Shown: positions 24,663 to 34,130, counted from the first letter of the stretch. The stretch: 57,899 nucleotides of DNA from Chimaeribacter arupi (GCF_002858805.1 NZ_PJZI01000035.1:1-57899); one strand, 5' to 3'. The notes: generated from the sequence alone by a model not told the origin. Numbers and translations are program-made.

Positions 24663-26123
24663 ATGATGAAGACTGCAATGAATTTTTTCCTTTCCCTTTT
24701 CAGCCGCCATTATCTGGCCCTGTTGATCCTGTCTTATGCGGGCAGTGCTGCCGCATTGACGGTAACCTCCCAGCAGCCCGCAGCCCATGCCGATGAAACC
24801 GCCCCGGCCGGGGAGAGTAACTCGCCGTTTAATACCCTGCCTGCGACCTCGCTGGAGCAAAACCTGCCGGAGCTGGGCAGCACCGCCAGTACCCCGCGCT
24901 ACACCGAAAAGCAGCTGGCGACGCTGGCCAAAACCTTCGGCGAGCAGTACAGCGACAGCAGTAACCAGTCGCTGGGCGAGCAGGCGGGTAACCTGGCGCT
25001 GACCCAGGCCGCCAAGCTGGTGCAGAAAGATGCGCAGAATATCCTGTCGCCGCTCGGCACGGCCACCATCGGCCTGACGGTCAACGACGGCCGCTTTACC
25101 GGCACCAACAGCCAGCTGTTCAGCCCGCTGCATGAGAGCGGCAACCGGGTGACTTACAGCCAGGTCGGCGTGATTGACCAGTCTGATATGACGCTGGGTA
25201 ACATTGGGGTAGGGCAGCGCTGGGCGCAGGGCGACTGGCTGTTTGGGTATAACGCTTTCCTGGACCGCGATTTTGAACAGGAGCAGATGCGCGCCAGCGT
25301 GGGTGCCGAAGCCTGGACGGATTACCTGCACTTGTCAGCCAACTACTACCATCCGCTGTCCGGCATGGTGGCAGTGGCGGACAGCGCCACCGAGTTCCGG
25401 CGGCAGGCGCGCGGGTATGACATCACCACCAAGGGCTATCTGCCGTTCTACCGCCAGTTGGGGGCCACCCTGAGCTATGAGCAGTATCTCGGCAACAATG
25501 TCGATTTGCTGGGGGATGGCGTGCGCCAGTCCAACCCGGTGGCGGTGTCGCTGGGGGTTAACTACACGCCGGTGCCGCTGGTGACGCTGACCGCGTCACA
25601 CAAAGAGGGCGAAAGTGGGGAGAATCAGGACCAGGTCGGGCTGTCGCTGAACTACCGGCTGGGCGTGCCGCTGAAACAGCAGCTCTCCGCCGCCTATGTC
25701 AGCGAGGCGCACTCCCTGCGCGGCAGCCGGTTTGACGCCGTAGAACGCAACAGCACGCCGGTGCTGGAGTTTGAGCAGCGCAAAACCCTGAGCGTATTCC
25801 TCGCCACACCGCCCTGGACGCTGCACCCCGGCGAAACCCTGCCGTTGAAACTGCAAATCCGGGCGGATTACCGCATCACCGGCCTGAGCTGGCAGGGCGA
25901 CACCCAGGCGCTGAGCCTGACCCCACCGGCCGACAATGATAATCCGCACGGCTGGAGCATCATCATGCCTGCCTGGGACAACAGCCCCGGCGCGACCAAC
26001 AGCTACCGCCTCTCGGTGACGCTGCAGGACGAAAAGCAGCAGCGCGTGACCTCAAACTGGATAACCCTGACCGTCGAGCCGCCGCTGACGGCCTCACTGC
26101 CGTTGCCTGACCCCACGTTCTGA
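24663..26123 (+). CDS. short inverse autotransporter (invasin/YchO-like beta-barrel protein)
   Basis: The product, about 486 residues, has a signal peptide (ALLILSYAGSAAA) and an inverse-autotransporter beta-barrel over about residues 100-360. The barrel is recognisable by LVQKDAQNILSPLG, GQRWAQGDWLFGYNAFLD, LSANYYHPLSG, RGYDITTKGYLPFY and a GVNYTPVPLVTL strand. After the barrel there is only about 120 residues, probably one Ig-like domain, and no long adhesin arm. That is the arrangement of YchO rather than of a full invasin or intimin. It should sit in the outer membrane. The start is uncertain (24600, 24663 or 24678); the first would place the CRP site inside the gene. Confidence 0.82.
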   Translation: MMKTAMNFFLSLFSRHYLALLILSYAGSAAALTVTSQQPAAHADETAPAGESNSPFNTLPATSLEQNLPELGSTASTPRYTEKQLATLAKTFGEQYSDSSNQSLGEQAGNLALTQAAKLVQKDAQNILSPLGTATIGLTVNDGRFTGTNSQLFSPLHESGNRVTYSQVGVIDQSDMTLGNIGVGQRWAQGDWLFGYNAFLDRDFEQEQMRASVGAEAWTDYLHLSANYYHPLSGMVAVADSATEFRRQARGYDITTKGYLPFYRQLGATLSYEQYLGNNVDLLGDGVRQSNPVAVSLGVNYTPVPLVTLTASHKEGESGENQDQVGLSLNYRLGVPLKQQLSAAYVSEAHSLRGSRFDAVERNSTPVLEFEQRKTLSVFLATPPWTLHPGETLPLKLQIRADYRITGLSWQGDTQALSLTPPADNDNPHGWSIIMPAWDNSPGATNSYRLSVTLQDEKQQRVTSNWITLTVEPPLTASLPLPDPTF

Positions 26124-26607
26124 CTTTTCCCCCGGCAATGCCTTTTCCCTCTGCGTGCGGGCCACTGCGGCCCGCCGCAGCGGAGGTTATCCCTTTCTTT
26201 TTATAGGGGTATCTCCAGCACAAAAAACAGATGAAAAGGTGAAATTGCAAAATGATATCCCGCATTTCACCGATATTTCATCTGGACTTAAGTGAAGTCA
26301 CCGCAGGCTTCACCTTAAAATTTCACCCACGTCGTTAGGCTCTGTTGAACTGCGCCCAGCTATTTTACTTCCAGAATATTCGCATTACCCTGTAAGGGCG
26401 CTGTGTGACATGCCGTGCGGTAGTTGCACCAAAAACAGTGAATGTGTGTATCTGAGCGGATACAAAGGGGCCGGACACGCCCGCGCAAACCCGCCTTCAT
26501 CAAATCCGAAAGTTGTACATGCCCGGATAGCGATACACATTCTCACTGCTTTTTATGGCATCATGCCGGACGATATCTACTAAAAATCCTACATCTGACG
26601 GGCGTAC
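26124..26607. other. 484-bp intergenic region with GGTGAAAT/ATTTCACC inverted repeat
   Basis: No gene is visible. A GC-rich hairpin, GCGGGCC/GGCCCGC, at 26157-26175 follows the inverse autotransporter gene and may stop transcription, although it lacks an immediate T run. An inverted repeat GGTGAAAT (26238-26245)/ATTTCACC (26264-26271) with 18 bases between its arms is followed by further TTTCAC or TTCACC motifs to about 26329. The rest is presumably the promoter region of the channel gene. Confidence 0.5.
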
Positions 26608-28308
26608 ATGACAGTGAAAGCCTTTGATTCGTGGCAGAAAGGAGATGTTGTCAATCTGGCGCTGGCGATCCCGGCCGGGATTGCTGCGGCCCTGGTGACA
26701 GTGCTGTTCCGCGAGGCCATTGCCGCAATTGACGGCCTGCTGTTTACCAATGGTACCGATATCACCCGTGCGTTTCTGGAATACCCGCGCTGGGTCTGGC
26801 CGGTGATCACCGGCGTCGGCGGCTTGCTGGCCGGCGGGTTGCTCTGGCAGGCCCAACGGGTAGAAGCCCGCCATGGCAGTGCACCGGATTACCTGGATGT
26901 GATTGACCGGCGGTTACCGGGCATTCCGCCGAAAAGTACCCTGCTGCGCGGGCTTTCGTCCCTGGCGAGTATTGCCAGCGGCGGATCGATTGGCCGGGAA
27001 GGGGCGATGGTACAACTCTCCGCCCTGAGCGGCAGCCTGCTGGCGCAGGGCGCGCGGCTGCCCACGGTGCGGCGCGGCGACATTGTCGCGATGGCCGCCG
27101 CCGGTGGCCTGGCCGCGGTATACCATGCGCCGCTGGCCGGGGCACTGTTTATTGCAGAAATTGCCTTTGGCGTAACGGCCGTGCAACGCCTGATCCCGCT
27201 CTTTATCTCTGCCGCGGTGGCTGTGCTGACAGTGCGGTCAATCAGCGGGGATGCGCCGCTCTACCTGTATGCCGATGCCAGCTTTACGCCGGGTGCCGGG
27301 GCGCTGGTCACCGTGTTGCTGATCGGCGTGGCCGCCGGGGTCGCCGGGCCGCTGTTTTTGCAGGTGATTACCCTGGCCCGGCGCGCCTTCAGCCCGATAG
27401 CCCACCCGGTATGGCGGCTTGGGCTGGGCGGGGTGCTGGTGGGGTTCGTTGCGATGATCTCACCGCTGGTCCTGGGCAACGGCTTTGAAGTGATTGACCT
27501 GCTGCTGAATAACGGCGATCTGCACACTTCTTTATTAGTGCTGTTGCTGCTCAAGGTGCTGGCGACGGCACTGACGGTAGGCTCCGGCGCGGTGGGCGGG
27601 CTGTTTACCCCCTCGCTGCTGGTTGGCGCGGCGGCCGGTGCGCTGGTGTGCACCTGCTTGCAGGCACTGGGGCTGGACCCCGGCCCGGTGGGCCTGTACG
27701 CCGCCATCGGCATGAGCGCCACGCTCGCCGCCACCAGCCATGCGCCGCTGATGTCGATCATGATGGCGTTTGAAATGACGCTGAACAGTTCGCTGCTGTT
27801 TCCGCTGATGCTGGCGACTGCCATCTCTTATATGGTCGCCACCATGTTCAGGGCCGCCGGGACATATCCGGTGCTGAACCGGCACCAGGCGCGCTTTGTG
27901 GCCAAAAATGAATTTGAGACCGGTACCATCGGGCCGCTGATTATCCGCCACTGCTCCCATGTGCCGGAGCACGCCACGGCGGCAGAAGCGATGCAGGAAG
28001 GGCTGAAGCAGCGGACGCGTTTTGTCTATGTGGTGAACAATCAGGGGCGTTTTCTGGGCGTGGTCGCCACCAGCGAGCTGGCGTCCGGGATTATAGAGGG
28101 GCGGGTGGCGGCTGACGCTGCGATTACCCCGTTTATCATCACGGAATTCACCACGGTCTACCAGGATGCATTGTACGAGCAGGCGTGGGAGCTATTATCC
28201 GCGTCACCGCTTGAACGGCTGCCGGTGTTGGATAATGCGGCAAATCGTCACTTATTAGGCGTAATTACCAAAGCATCACTGCTGCACAAAGCGAAAGAAT
28301 TTCTCTGA
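26608..28308 (+). CDS. ClcB-like chloride channel with C-terminal CBS pair
   Basis: The 566-residue membrane protein is of the CLC family. The gating-glutamate motif is GGSIGREGAMVQLSA. The segment LAGALFIAEIAFG has isoleucine where the proton glutamate of the CLC antiporters would be, as I recall for E. coli ClcB. A second selectivity segment is visible at GAVGGLFTPSLLVG. After about residue 440 comes a cytoplasmic pair of CBS domains (SHVPEHATAAEAM to the end), which E. coli ClcB lacks. It probably moves chloride in acid or osmotic stress. The ribosome site is weak, and the gene stands alone. Confidence 0.85.
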   Translation: MTVKAFDSWQKGDVVNLALAIPAGIAAALVTVLFREAIAAIDGLLFTNGTDITRAFLEYPRWVWPVITGVGGLLAGGLLWQAQRVEARHGSAPDYLDVIDRRLPGIPPKSTLLRGLSSLASIASGGSIGREGAMVQLSALSGSLLAQGARLPTVRRGDIVAMAAAGGLAAVYHAPLAGALFIAEIAFGVTAVQRLIPLFISAAVAVLTVRSISGDAPLYLYADASFTPGAGALVTVLLIGVAAGVAGPLFLQVITLARRAFSPIAHPVWRLGLGGVLVGFVAMISPLVLGNGFEVIDLLLNNGDLHTSLLVLLLLKVLATALTVGSGAVGGLFTPSLLVGAAAGALVCTCLQALGLDPGPVGLYAAIGMSATLAATSHAPLMSIMMAFEMTLNSSLLFPLMLATAISYMVATMFRAAGTYPVLNRHQARFVAKNEFETGTIGPLIIRHCSHVPEHATAAEAMQEGLKQRTRFVYVVNNQGRFLGVVATSELASGIIEGRVAADAAITPFIITEFTTVYQDALYEQAWELLSASPLERLPVLDNAANRHLLGVITKASLLHKAKEFL

Positions 28309-28999
28309 ATTGATAATTACTCTCTTTTACAAGGGCCTGAAACCGTACACCTATTTTCTGTGTGGTTAAAATTGCCCCGGGTAGCCTATATCTAAAATTA
28401 GCAAAGCTAATATCTTTTAATAAGTGAAATCCATTTTATGTGATTTCACTTGAATAACATCATTTCACTTGTGATGTGAATTAAAAAATCTTTATAAATC
28501 AAGGAGAAACATAAGCTAACGTAATGACTTTATTTAAGTTTCACAACAAAATTTGAGCAAGCATCCACACTTTGTATTTATAAATCCCGGTTAACTACCG
28601 TGCCCGGAGGTTAATTATTTTAAATGATTGCGATTTCGGTTAGTGGGATAAATCCTATTTATGGAAGGGGCGTTTTACATTAGGAACCATTCGGATAGTA
28701 TCTGATTTGTGAACAGATTGTTGTTCCGCCCCCGTCATAAATTCTGATATTGGCAATTGCGCGGCAAAATGCGACTTTTCCCATGTCCGGGAATTATTAG
28801 TACGCTATTACTATTGCGCATAATTATTTTAATGAATTATCAGTATTTCGGGTGAAAACGCTCAAAAAGGAAGCAGAAAACAGCAGCGCCGCTAACCATT
28901 TTATTTCGACACACACCAGAGCCCACAAGGGATTGGGTACGGAAATGACACTATATTTCTTAAGCTTACAGGATTTGAGCAAAGATGAAGGAAGAGAAC
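28309..28999. other. 691-bp AT-rich intergenic region with a 10-bp perfect inverted repeat
   Basis: No gene is visible. AAGTGAAATC (28422-28431) and GATTTCACTT (28442-28451) form a perfect inverted repeat around a ten-base spacer. A further ATTTCACTT follows at 28462-28470. The motif resembles the repeat at 26238-26271. Low GC, length and position before a membrane regulator suggest a long regulatory region of a transferred island. I could not choose one promoter. Confidence 0.5.
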
Positions 29000-29962
29000 A
29001 TGAGTGACTATAATAAATTAACCATAAAGAATCTGGATGTATTCATCCCGCCAAATGAAATTTCTCATTTGCGCTGGAAAGAATATCAGATCCTTTCACT
29101 ATTATTTTCACGGTCTCCGGAGCTGGTTACCCGTACGGAAATCATTGAAAATATTTGGAAAGGGACTTACTGCTCTGACTCCACCATTAACCAGACCATT
29201 AAGTCTATCCGCCAGAAAATCGGTGATGATGATCACGTTTTGATTAAGACCATCCCACGCGTTGGTTATAAGATAGATCGCAAAGAGTTATTTCACTTCC
29301 TGAATGAAGATGAAGCGCTGGATTTTAATACTAAACCGGTTACCAATAAAAAAGAGTCTCCTGCGGTACAGCCGGCTGTTATTTCCGTCACTGAGAAAAC
29401 CGCGCAAAAAGCCGCCGAAAATGGTCATGAAACCGGGTTACCGGTAATTAATGAACCGGTTCCGGTGACGGAAACTGTGCCTGATGTCCGCGAAGCGCCA
29501 CAGGCAAATACCACCGGGAACGCTGAACCTGACGTGCAACAAGCACACACCGCCTCTGCTGACGCAGCGACGGATGTTAAAAAAGGGCCGTTCACCCGTA
29601 TGCGTGATCTGATTAACTTCGGTGCAAGCTGGAGATACCTCACGCTGGTTGCTTTATCTTTGATCATTGTTGGTCAGCTTTTTTATGAAACTACACACAC
29701 GTCCGGATTTGATAGTAACGGTAAAAATGTTGTTTTGATTCTGCGGGTTAATCCGTCGAGCATTGGTCTGCTGGTTAACCGCGACGCCAGCGCGCCGCGC
29801 AGCGTTCACCAACCCGCCCATCCCGGCAGCGTGATTTGCATGGTCAATATTCCTGACCAGCATTCACTGACGCCGGTCTGGCTGATGGACCATGTAAAAA
29901 AAGGCTGCCTGGTGAACCAGGATTCTTCCGCGCTGACGGTGGATCCGGGCACACCTCTGTAA
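29000..29962 (+). CDS. ToxR/CadC-like membrane-anchored transcription regulator
   Basis: I start this 320-residue protein at the ATG at 29000, since AAGGAAGAG lies just upstream; an ATG at 28985 is also in frame. Residues 1-95 are an OmpR-type winged helix (LRWKEYQILSLLF, STINQTIKSIRQKIGDDD, IKTIPRVGYKI). An acidic, proline-rich linker follows, and a single membrane helix lies at about 212-231. The periplasmic tail holds two cysteines (C280 and C303) that could form a redox-sensitive disulfide. Such proteins sense envelope signals and bind DNA from the membrane. The genes downstream for glycan export and transfer are its likely but unproven targets. Base composition is lower in GC than in the flanking genes. 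Confidence 0.85.
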   Translation: MSDYNKLTIKNLDVFIPPNEISHLRWKEYQILSLLFSRSPELVTRTEIIENIWKGTYCSDSTINQTIKSIRQKIGDDDHVLIKTIPRVGYKIDRKELFHFLNEDEALDFNTKPVTNKKESPAVQPAVISVTEKTAQKAAENGHETGLPVINEPVPVTETVPDVREAPQANTTGNAEPDVQQAHTASADAATDVKKGPFTRMRDLINFGASWRYLTLVALSLIIVGQLFYETTHTSGFDSNGKNVVLILRVNPSSIGLLVNRDASAPRSVHQPAHPGSVICMVNIPDQHSLTPVWLMDHVKKGCLVNQDSSALTVDPGTPL

Positions 29963-30225
29963 CCTGACGGCATCTGAACGGATTTCATTTTTTCACCTGG
30001 TTGTTTTATTAATTGTTATTTGCAATGAAGGTATGACCTGTTGATGATGAATTTGCGTTAAGAGGCAGATAACCCTATGGGTTTTCGGCCTCTCAGGAAT
30101 GGATGCCGGCTGGAAAAATAGCGATGAATCTGGATATTATCCGGCCCATCCTGCCGGATAATATCTTTCGCTAAATCAAGTAACTGCCAATAATTGGCGT
30201 GGCGTGACTTCCGTTAGGAAATGAC

Positions 30226-31527
30226 ATGAAGCCTGTAATCATTAATGCGTGTTGGCTAATCGCGGAACGAGTGTTGTTTGGCTTCTCGGGTGTATTTATT
30301 TCCATTTATGTGGCGCGTTATTTGCAACCGGCACAATTTGGTACCATCAGTTATTTACTCTCTATTGTCGCTATCACCGTTCCCCTGATTCAGATGGGTG
30401 CCGACAATATCCTGTTTAACCGCATTGCGCGTAACCCGCAAAGCGGCATCCGGCTGATGCTGGCCTCTGCGCGCCTGCGTGCACGCTGGTTTACCGTCAC
30501 CAGTGCCATCCTGCTGATATGGGGCTGGTGGTATCTGGAATGGACGCCTTTCGTGATGCTGGTACTGGTGCTGATAAGCTCCTATTTCCAGATCCAGGAC
30601 GTCTTCAAAATCTATTACGACGCGACCCTGAACTCCAAACGCAACACCTTTATCAATAACGGGGTGCTGCTGCTGGCCATTCTGGTGCGGGTGGCGATGG
30701 TGAAGTATGAGTTGTCGCTGGTGTGGTTCGTCATGCCGTACATCCTCAGCAGCGCCGTGCCTTACCTGATCCGCCGTGCGATGTTTATGCGTGAGCACCC
30801 GGCCCCGGCGCAGATGCCTGCGTCCCGCGCGCTGACCGATCGCTACTCCCGTTACCTGATGGTGGTGGGGCTGCCGCTCTCACTCTCGGCGTTGTCGATT
30901 GTGATTTATACCCGTATTGACCAGGTGATGCTGGAGAGTATGGTCGGCGCCCACGCGGTAGGACTTTACAGCGCGGCGACCACGCTCTGCTACGCCTGGA
31001 CTTTTGTGCCGATGGCGCTGATCACCTCGCTGATGGCCACCGTCGTCGGTGCACGTGACGCCGACGAGCAGGCTGACATGATCCGGATGCTTTTCCTGAT
31101 TATTCTTATCGTCATGCTGCCGATTGTCGGGTTTTATTTACTCTTCGGCGGACAGCTGCTGACCATGCTGTTCGGCGCGGGCTTCAGCGAAGCCTCGGCC
31201 ATTGTGCCGCTCTGTACCTTTACCGCGCTCTGCTCGGTATTGGGGACATTGTCCATGCGGGTCATGGTGCTGTATTCCGGTTATCGTTTTATTGCTTTTA
31301 AAATGCCGCTGGTAGCGTTGGTCAATATTGCACTCAACTGGATGCTGATTCCACGTTATGGCATCGCCGGTGCGGCGATGTCGACGCTGGTTGCGGAATT
31401 TTTATCGTTCTTTTTGTTTAATATCTTCTTCCGTAAAGGGAAAATTACTGTACTGCAGCTGACGTGCTACCAAAGTATTCCTGTAGTAAACAGAAAGGTG
31501 AAAAGTTATGTTAAGAAATTTAGCTAA
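30226..31527 (+). CDS. Wzx-type polysaccharide flippase
   Basis: The 433-residue integral membrane protein belongs to the MATE/MVF-like oligosaccharide flippase family. There are about 12 to 14 hydrophobic helices, starting with NACWLIAERVLFGFSGVFIS and containing YTRIDQVMLESMVGAHAVGLYSAA split over the typical middle segment. It would turn a lipid-linked sugar chain across the inner membrane. It overlaps the next gene by 20 bases, which indicates co-translation. No polymerase or initiating sugar transferase is nearby, so the chain it moves must begin with enzymes encoded elsewhere. Confidence 0.88.
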   Translation: MKPVIINACWLIAERVLFGFSGVFISIYVARYLQPAQFGTISYLLSIVAITVPLIQMGADNILFNRIARNPQSGIRLMLASARLRARWFTVTSAILLIWGWWYLEWTPFVMLVLVLISSYFQIQDVFKIYYDATLNSKRNTFINNGVLLLAILVRVAMVKYELSLVWFVMPYILSSAVPYLIRRAMFMREHPAPAQMPASRALTDRYSRYLMVVGLPLSLSALSIVIYTRIDQVMLESMVGAHAVGLYSAATTLCYAWTFVPMALITSLMATVVGARDADEQADMIRMLFLIILIVMLPIVGFYLLFGGQLLTMLFGAGFSEASAIVPLCTFTALCSVLGTLSMRVMVLYSGYRFIAFKMPLVALVNIALNWMLIPRYGIAGAAMSTLVAEFLSFFLFNIFFRKGKITVLQLTCYQSIPVVNRKVKSYVKKFS

Positions 31528-32356
31528 GAGAATTTATCGCAATCTGCCTGACCCAATTTTTCACCAGCTGAATTATGCGCGGGTGTTTAAGAAGCAGGCC
31601 AACATAACGCGTCCGGAACTGTTTAGTGAAAAAATTCTGATTCGGAATATCTGGCCGAAGAAGATTTATACCTTGCTGGCCGACAAAATTAAGGTGCGTG
31701 ATTACATCGCCGCGGTGCTGGGGGAGCAGTACCTGATCCCGGTGTATGCCACCACCACGGAAATGACCTATGAACTCTACAAAAGTTTGCCGAACTCCTT
31801 TGTGATGAAAGCAAACCACGGGTGCGGGTTCAACAGTATCGTGTTTGACAAGAGCAAGATCACCTACGAAACCCTGTATGAGCAGGCCTCAACCTGGATG
31901 GATTCCAACTGGTATCTCTCCAACAAAGAGCGCCACTACCAGGGGATTAAGCCGGGCCTGATCTTCGAAGAACTGTTGCAGGTTGACGGCCAGGTGCCTA
32001 ACGACCTGAAATTCCACTGCTTTAATAAAGACGGGCAGATGCGCATCTTTATCCAGGTGGATTATCAGCGTTATGGCCTGCACCGCCGCGATGTGTTCGA
32101 CGAAGAGTGGAACCGCACCGAGATCCGTATGGGGCTGAAGAACAACCCGGAGCCGATGCCGCGCCCGGAAAAGCTCGACGAGATGCTCGTTCTGGCGAAA
32201 ACCATTGCCAGCCAGTTCTCTTATGTGCGTATCGATTTTTATTCCGTCGGCAGCAAAATCTATTTCGGCGAGCTGACGTTTACTCCGGGAGCCGGCCTCT
32301 GCCGTATCTGGCCGCGTACAGTACAACGTGAATGGGGGAGTTATTTTACGGATTAA
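31508..32356 (+). CDS. TupA-like ATP-grasp enzyme
   Basis: The 282-residue protein matches the TupA-like ATP-grasp family: NLPDPIFHQLNYARVFKK at the start, LADKIKVRDYIAAVLGEQYLIP, PNSFVMKANHGCGFN for the ATP-binding lysine region, and a C-terminal YVRIDFYSVGSKIYFGELTF with the metal-binding acid residues. Relatives occur in capsule and teichuronopeptide loci and are thought to join amino acids or other amines to sugar acids; the acceptor here is unknown. It is cytoplasmic. The gene overlaps the flippase and precedes the glycosyltransferase by about 150 bases. Confidence 0.85.
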   Translation: MLRNLAKRIYRNLPDPIFHQLNYARVFKKQANITRPELFSEKILIRNIWPKKIYTLLADKIKVRDYIAAVLGEQYLIPVYATTTEMTYELYKSLPNSFVMKANHGCGFNSIVFDKSKITYETLYEQASTWMDSNWYLSNKERHYQGIKPGLIFEELLQVDGQVPNDLKFHCFNKDGQMRIFIQVDYQRYGLHRRDVFDEEWNRTEIRMGLKNNPEPMPRPEKLDEMLVLAKTIASQFSYVRIDFYSVGSKIYFGELTFTPGAGLCRIWPRTVQREWGSYFTD

Positions 32357-32505
32357 TGCGAAGCACGGGGGGTTGAAACATAACAGATAACAAAAAACCG
32401 TTTCAAATTAAACCAGATAACTGACGGCGTATAACCAAGGGCTGTGCTGTCTGATGCCGGTCCGGGGGCAGGTTGGTGTCGTTATCAGGTAATAAGTGAG
32501 GATAT

Positions 32506-33252
32506 ATGGAAAAAGTATCAGTGGTAATGCCTGCCTTTAACACAGCAGATTATATCGAATACGCGATTGCCAGCGTATTGTCCCAGACGTATACCAATTT
32601 TCATCTTTATATTATTGATGATGCGTCAACTGACGCGACCGGGGAAATAGTTCAGCGTTTCACCAATGATCCGCGGGTCACCTATTACCGTAATGAGCGT
32701 CGCCTGGGTCGTGCTGAAACGATTAATATGGGTATTGATATGGCAGCAGGGGAATTTATTGCCTTCTGTGACAGCGATGCCATCTGGGAAAAGAACAAAT
32801 TGTTCACCCAGGTCAATATCCTGCAAACCAAACGCTATGACATGGTGTGCTCACACTACGCCACCTTCCTCACCAGCGTGACGAAACTGGCTAAAACCTA
32901 TAAAAGCCAGGAGATTATTACCTACCGTGATCTGCTGCGGGGCCACCGCATCGCCGATATCACCGGTATGTATAACCAGGCCAAGCTGGGTAAAGTCTAC
33001 CTGGAGAATGTGCCGCACCAGGAGTACCTGATGTGGCTCTCCCTGCTGAAACGTGCCAAAGGCACGATGGCCTATTGTGTGCCGGAAACCCTGGCCTATT
33101 GCCGTATTTCACCGCGCCAGAGCTTTCTCAGCAAAAACAATTTTACCGGCTGGCAGTGGCGGATTTACCGTGACTACCTGCGTCTGCCTTATTATAAGTC
33201 TTTTTATTACTACCTCTCTTCTCTGGCTCATGCCATGAAGCGCAGCGTCTAG
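32506..33252 (+). CDS. GT2-family glycosyltransferase
   Basis: The 248-residue protein has the GT-A fold of family 2: VSVVMPAFNTADYIEYAI at the N-terminus, LYIIDDASTDATGEI for the first nucleotide-binding acid pair and FIAFCDSDAIW as the DXD-like motif. It lacks membrane helices, so it should act at the cytoplasmic face, adding a sugar to a lipid-linked acceptor. The donor sugar is not predictable. GAGGATAT precedes the start. It is the last gene of the flippase cluster and is followed by a strong terminator. Confidence 0.88.
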   Translation: MEKVSVVMPAFNTADYIEYAIASVLSQTYTNFHLYIIDDASTDATGEIVQRFTNDPRVTYYRNERRLGRAETINMGIDMAAGEFIAFCDSDAIWEKNKLFTQVNILQTKRYDMVCSHYATFLTSVTKLAKTYKSQEIITYRDLLRGHRIADITGMYNQAKLGKVYLENVPHQEYLMWLSLLKRAKGTMAYCVPETLAYCRISPRQSFLSKNNFTGWQWRIYRDYLRLPYYKSFYYYLSSLAHAMKRSV

Positions 33253-33283
33253 TCTTAACGCGGGCAGCCTGGTGCTGCCGCGA

Positions 33284-33317
33284 AAAACGCCCCGCCGGGA
33301 AACCTGCGGGGCGTTTT
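33284..33317 (+). terminator. terminator after the glycosyltransferase gene
   Basis: AAAACGCCCCGC pairs with GCGGGGCGTTTT around a ten-base loop. The A and T runs on both sides would allow it to work in both directions. Confidence 0.85.
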
Positions 33318-33343
33318 GCATGGTGGGGGCGGGTAACAGGCAT

Positions 33344-33372
33344 AAAAAAACCGGGCATGTTGCCATGCCCGG
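33344..33372 (-). terminator. terminator downstream of spy
   Basis: CCGGGCATG and CATGCCCGG form a 9-bp stem with a four-base loop. On the minus strand it is followed by seven U residues, so it ends the spy-like transcript. Confidence 0.85.
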
Positions 33373-33414
33373 CGCGCGGAAGGGGCAGCCAAGACGGCCG
33401 CCCCGCAATACCGC

Positions 33415-33924
33415 TTACTCAGCTGTGTGTGTCTTTGCCTGGTCATGCTGTGCGGCGCGCTGGGCATGGCGCTCGGCCATTTTTTCAACGCGTTTCTGAT
33501 GGTTCTCGTTGAACTGCTTTTTCTGCTCCGGGGTCAGCAGGTTGTACATCTTGTTCTCAATACGCATCCGCGACAGCATCTGGTCGGCGCGCGCTTTGGT
33601 CAGGGCATCAATTTCCGCTTTGGCCTTGGCTTCGTCGAAGCTGTCAGACGCCACCAGCGTATGCAGTTGCTCCATGTGGGCTTTGCCCTCGCCGCGAGGG
33701 TGCGCTGCACGCTCCTGTTTCATCAGGTCACGCATCTGGGTGCGCTGCTGCTCGGTCAGGTTCAGGCCGGCAAACGGGTCAGCGTGGCGCGGGCCTTTAT
33801 GCTGCAACATCTTACCGTGCTCAGCCGGCGCGGCCGCGGCGGGGGTACTGTCCGCCGCGAATGCCAGAGACACAGAACCAAAAGCCAGGGTAGACGCTAA
33901 AGCCAGGGCAGTAAGTTTACGCAT
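33415..33924 (-). CDS. spy: Spy/CpxP-family periplasmic chaperone
   Basis: The 169-residue protein has a signal peptide (MRKLTALALASTLAFGSVSL, cleaved after AFA) and two LTxxQ motifs, LTEQQ and LTPEQ, which define the Spy/CpxP family. The mature part is highly charged and helical, with an Ala/Pro-rich N-terminus and a His/Gln-rich tail. Spy binds unfolded proteins in the periplasm without ATP and is usually induced by the Cpx and Bae envelope-stress systems. A GTAAA-N4-TTAAA element at 34021-34034 is a weak CpxR-box candidate. CpxP itself is less likely because the tail and spacing fit Spy better. Confidence 0.82.
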   Translation of the reverse strand: MRKLTALALASTLAFGSVSLAFAADSTPAAAAPAEHGKMLQHKGPRHADPFAGLNLTEQQRTQMRDLMKQERAAHPRGEGKAHMEQLHTLVASDSFDEAKAKAEIDALTKARADQMLSRMRIENKMYNLLTPEQKKQFNENHQKRVEKMAERHAQRAAQHDQAKTHTAE

Positions 33925-34130
33925 AATTCATACCTCATTTATTGTTCGGTCGGCGGGTCAGCGCCGTTGTGTTGACGAAGGTAAGTCTACGCGCCTGAAT
34001 GCATAGTACTGCGAGTTACTGTAAAACTGTTAAAGCGGAAAACGCAAAAAATGAACGAAAATGAAGGGATTATGGAGAGAGCGCTAACAAAGTGTGAGGA
34101 AAAGGGAATCAAGGAGGAAGTGTGGAGAAG

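Noticed and set aside
30062-30092. GAGGC/GCCTC inverted repeat as a terminator
   Set aside because: The arms are five bases with a long loop and no following T run.
29963-30225. JUMPstart/ops element before the flippase gene
   Set aside because: I looked for the GGCGGTAGCGTG-type core; only an unrelated GGCGTGGCGTGAC is present.
34021-34034. CpxR box upstream of spy
   Set aside because: GTAAA-N4-TTAAA is imperfect in both the second half and the spacing, and lies on the opposite strand; too weak to list as a site.
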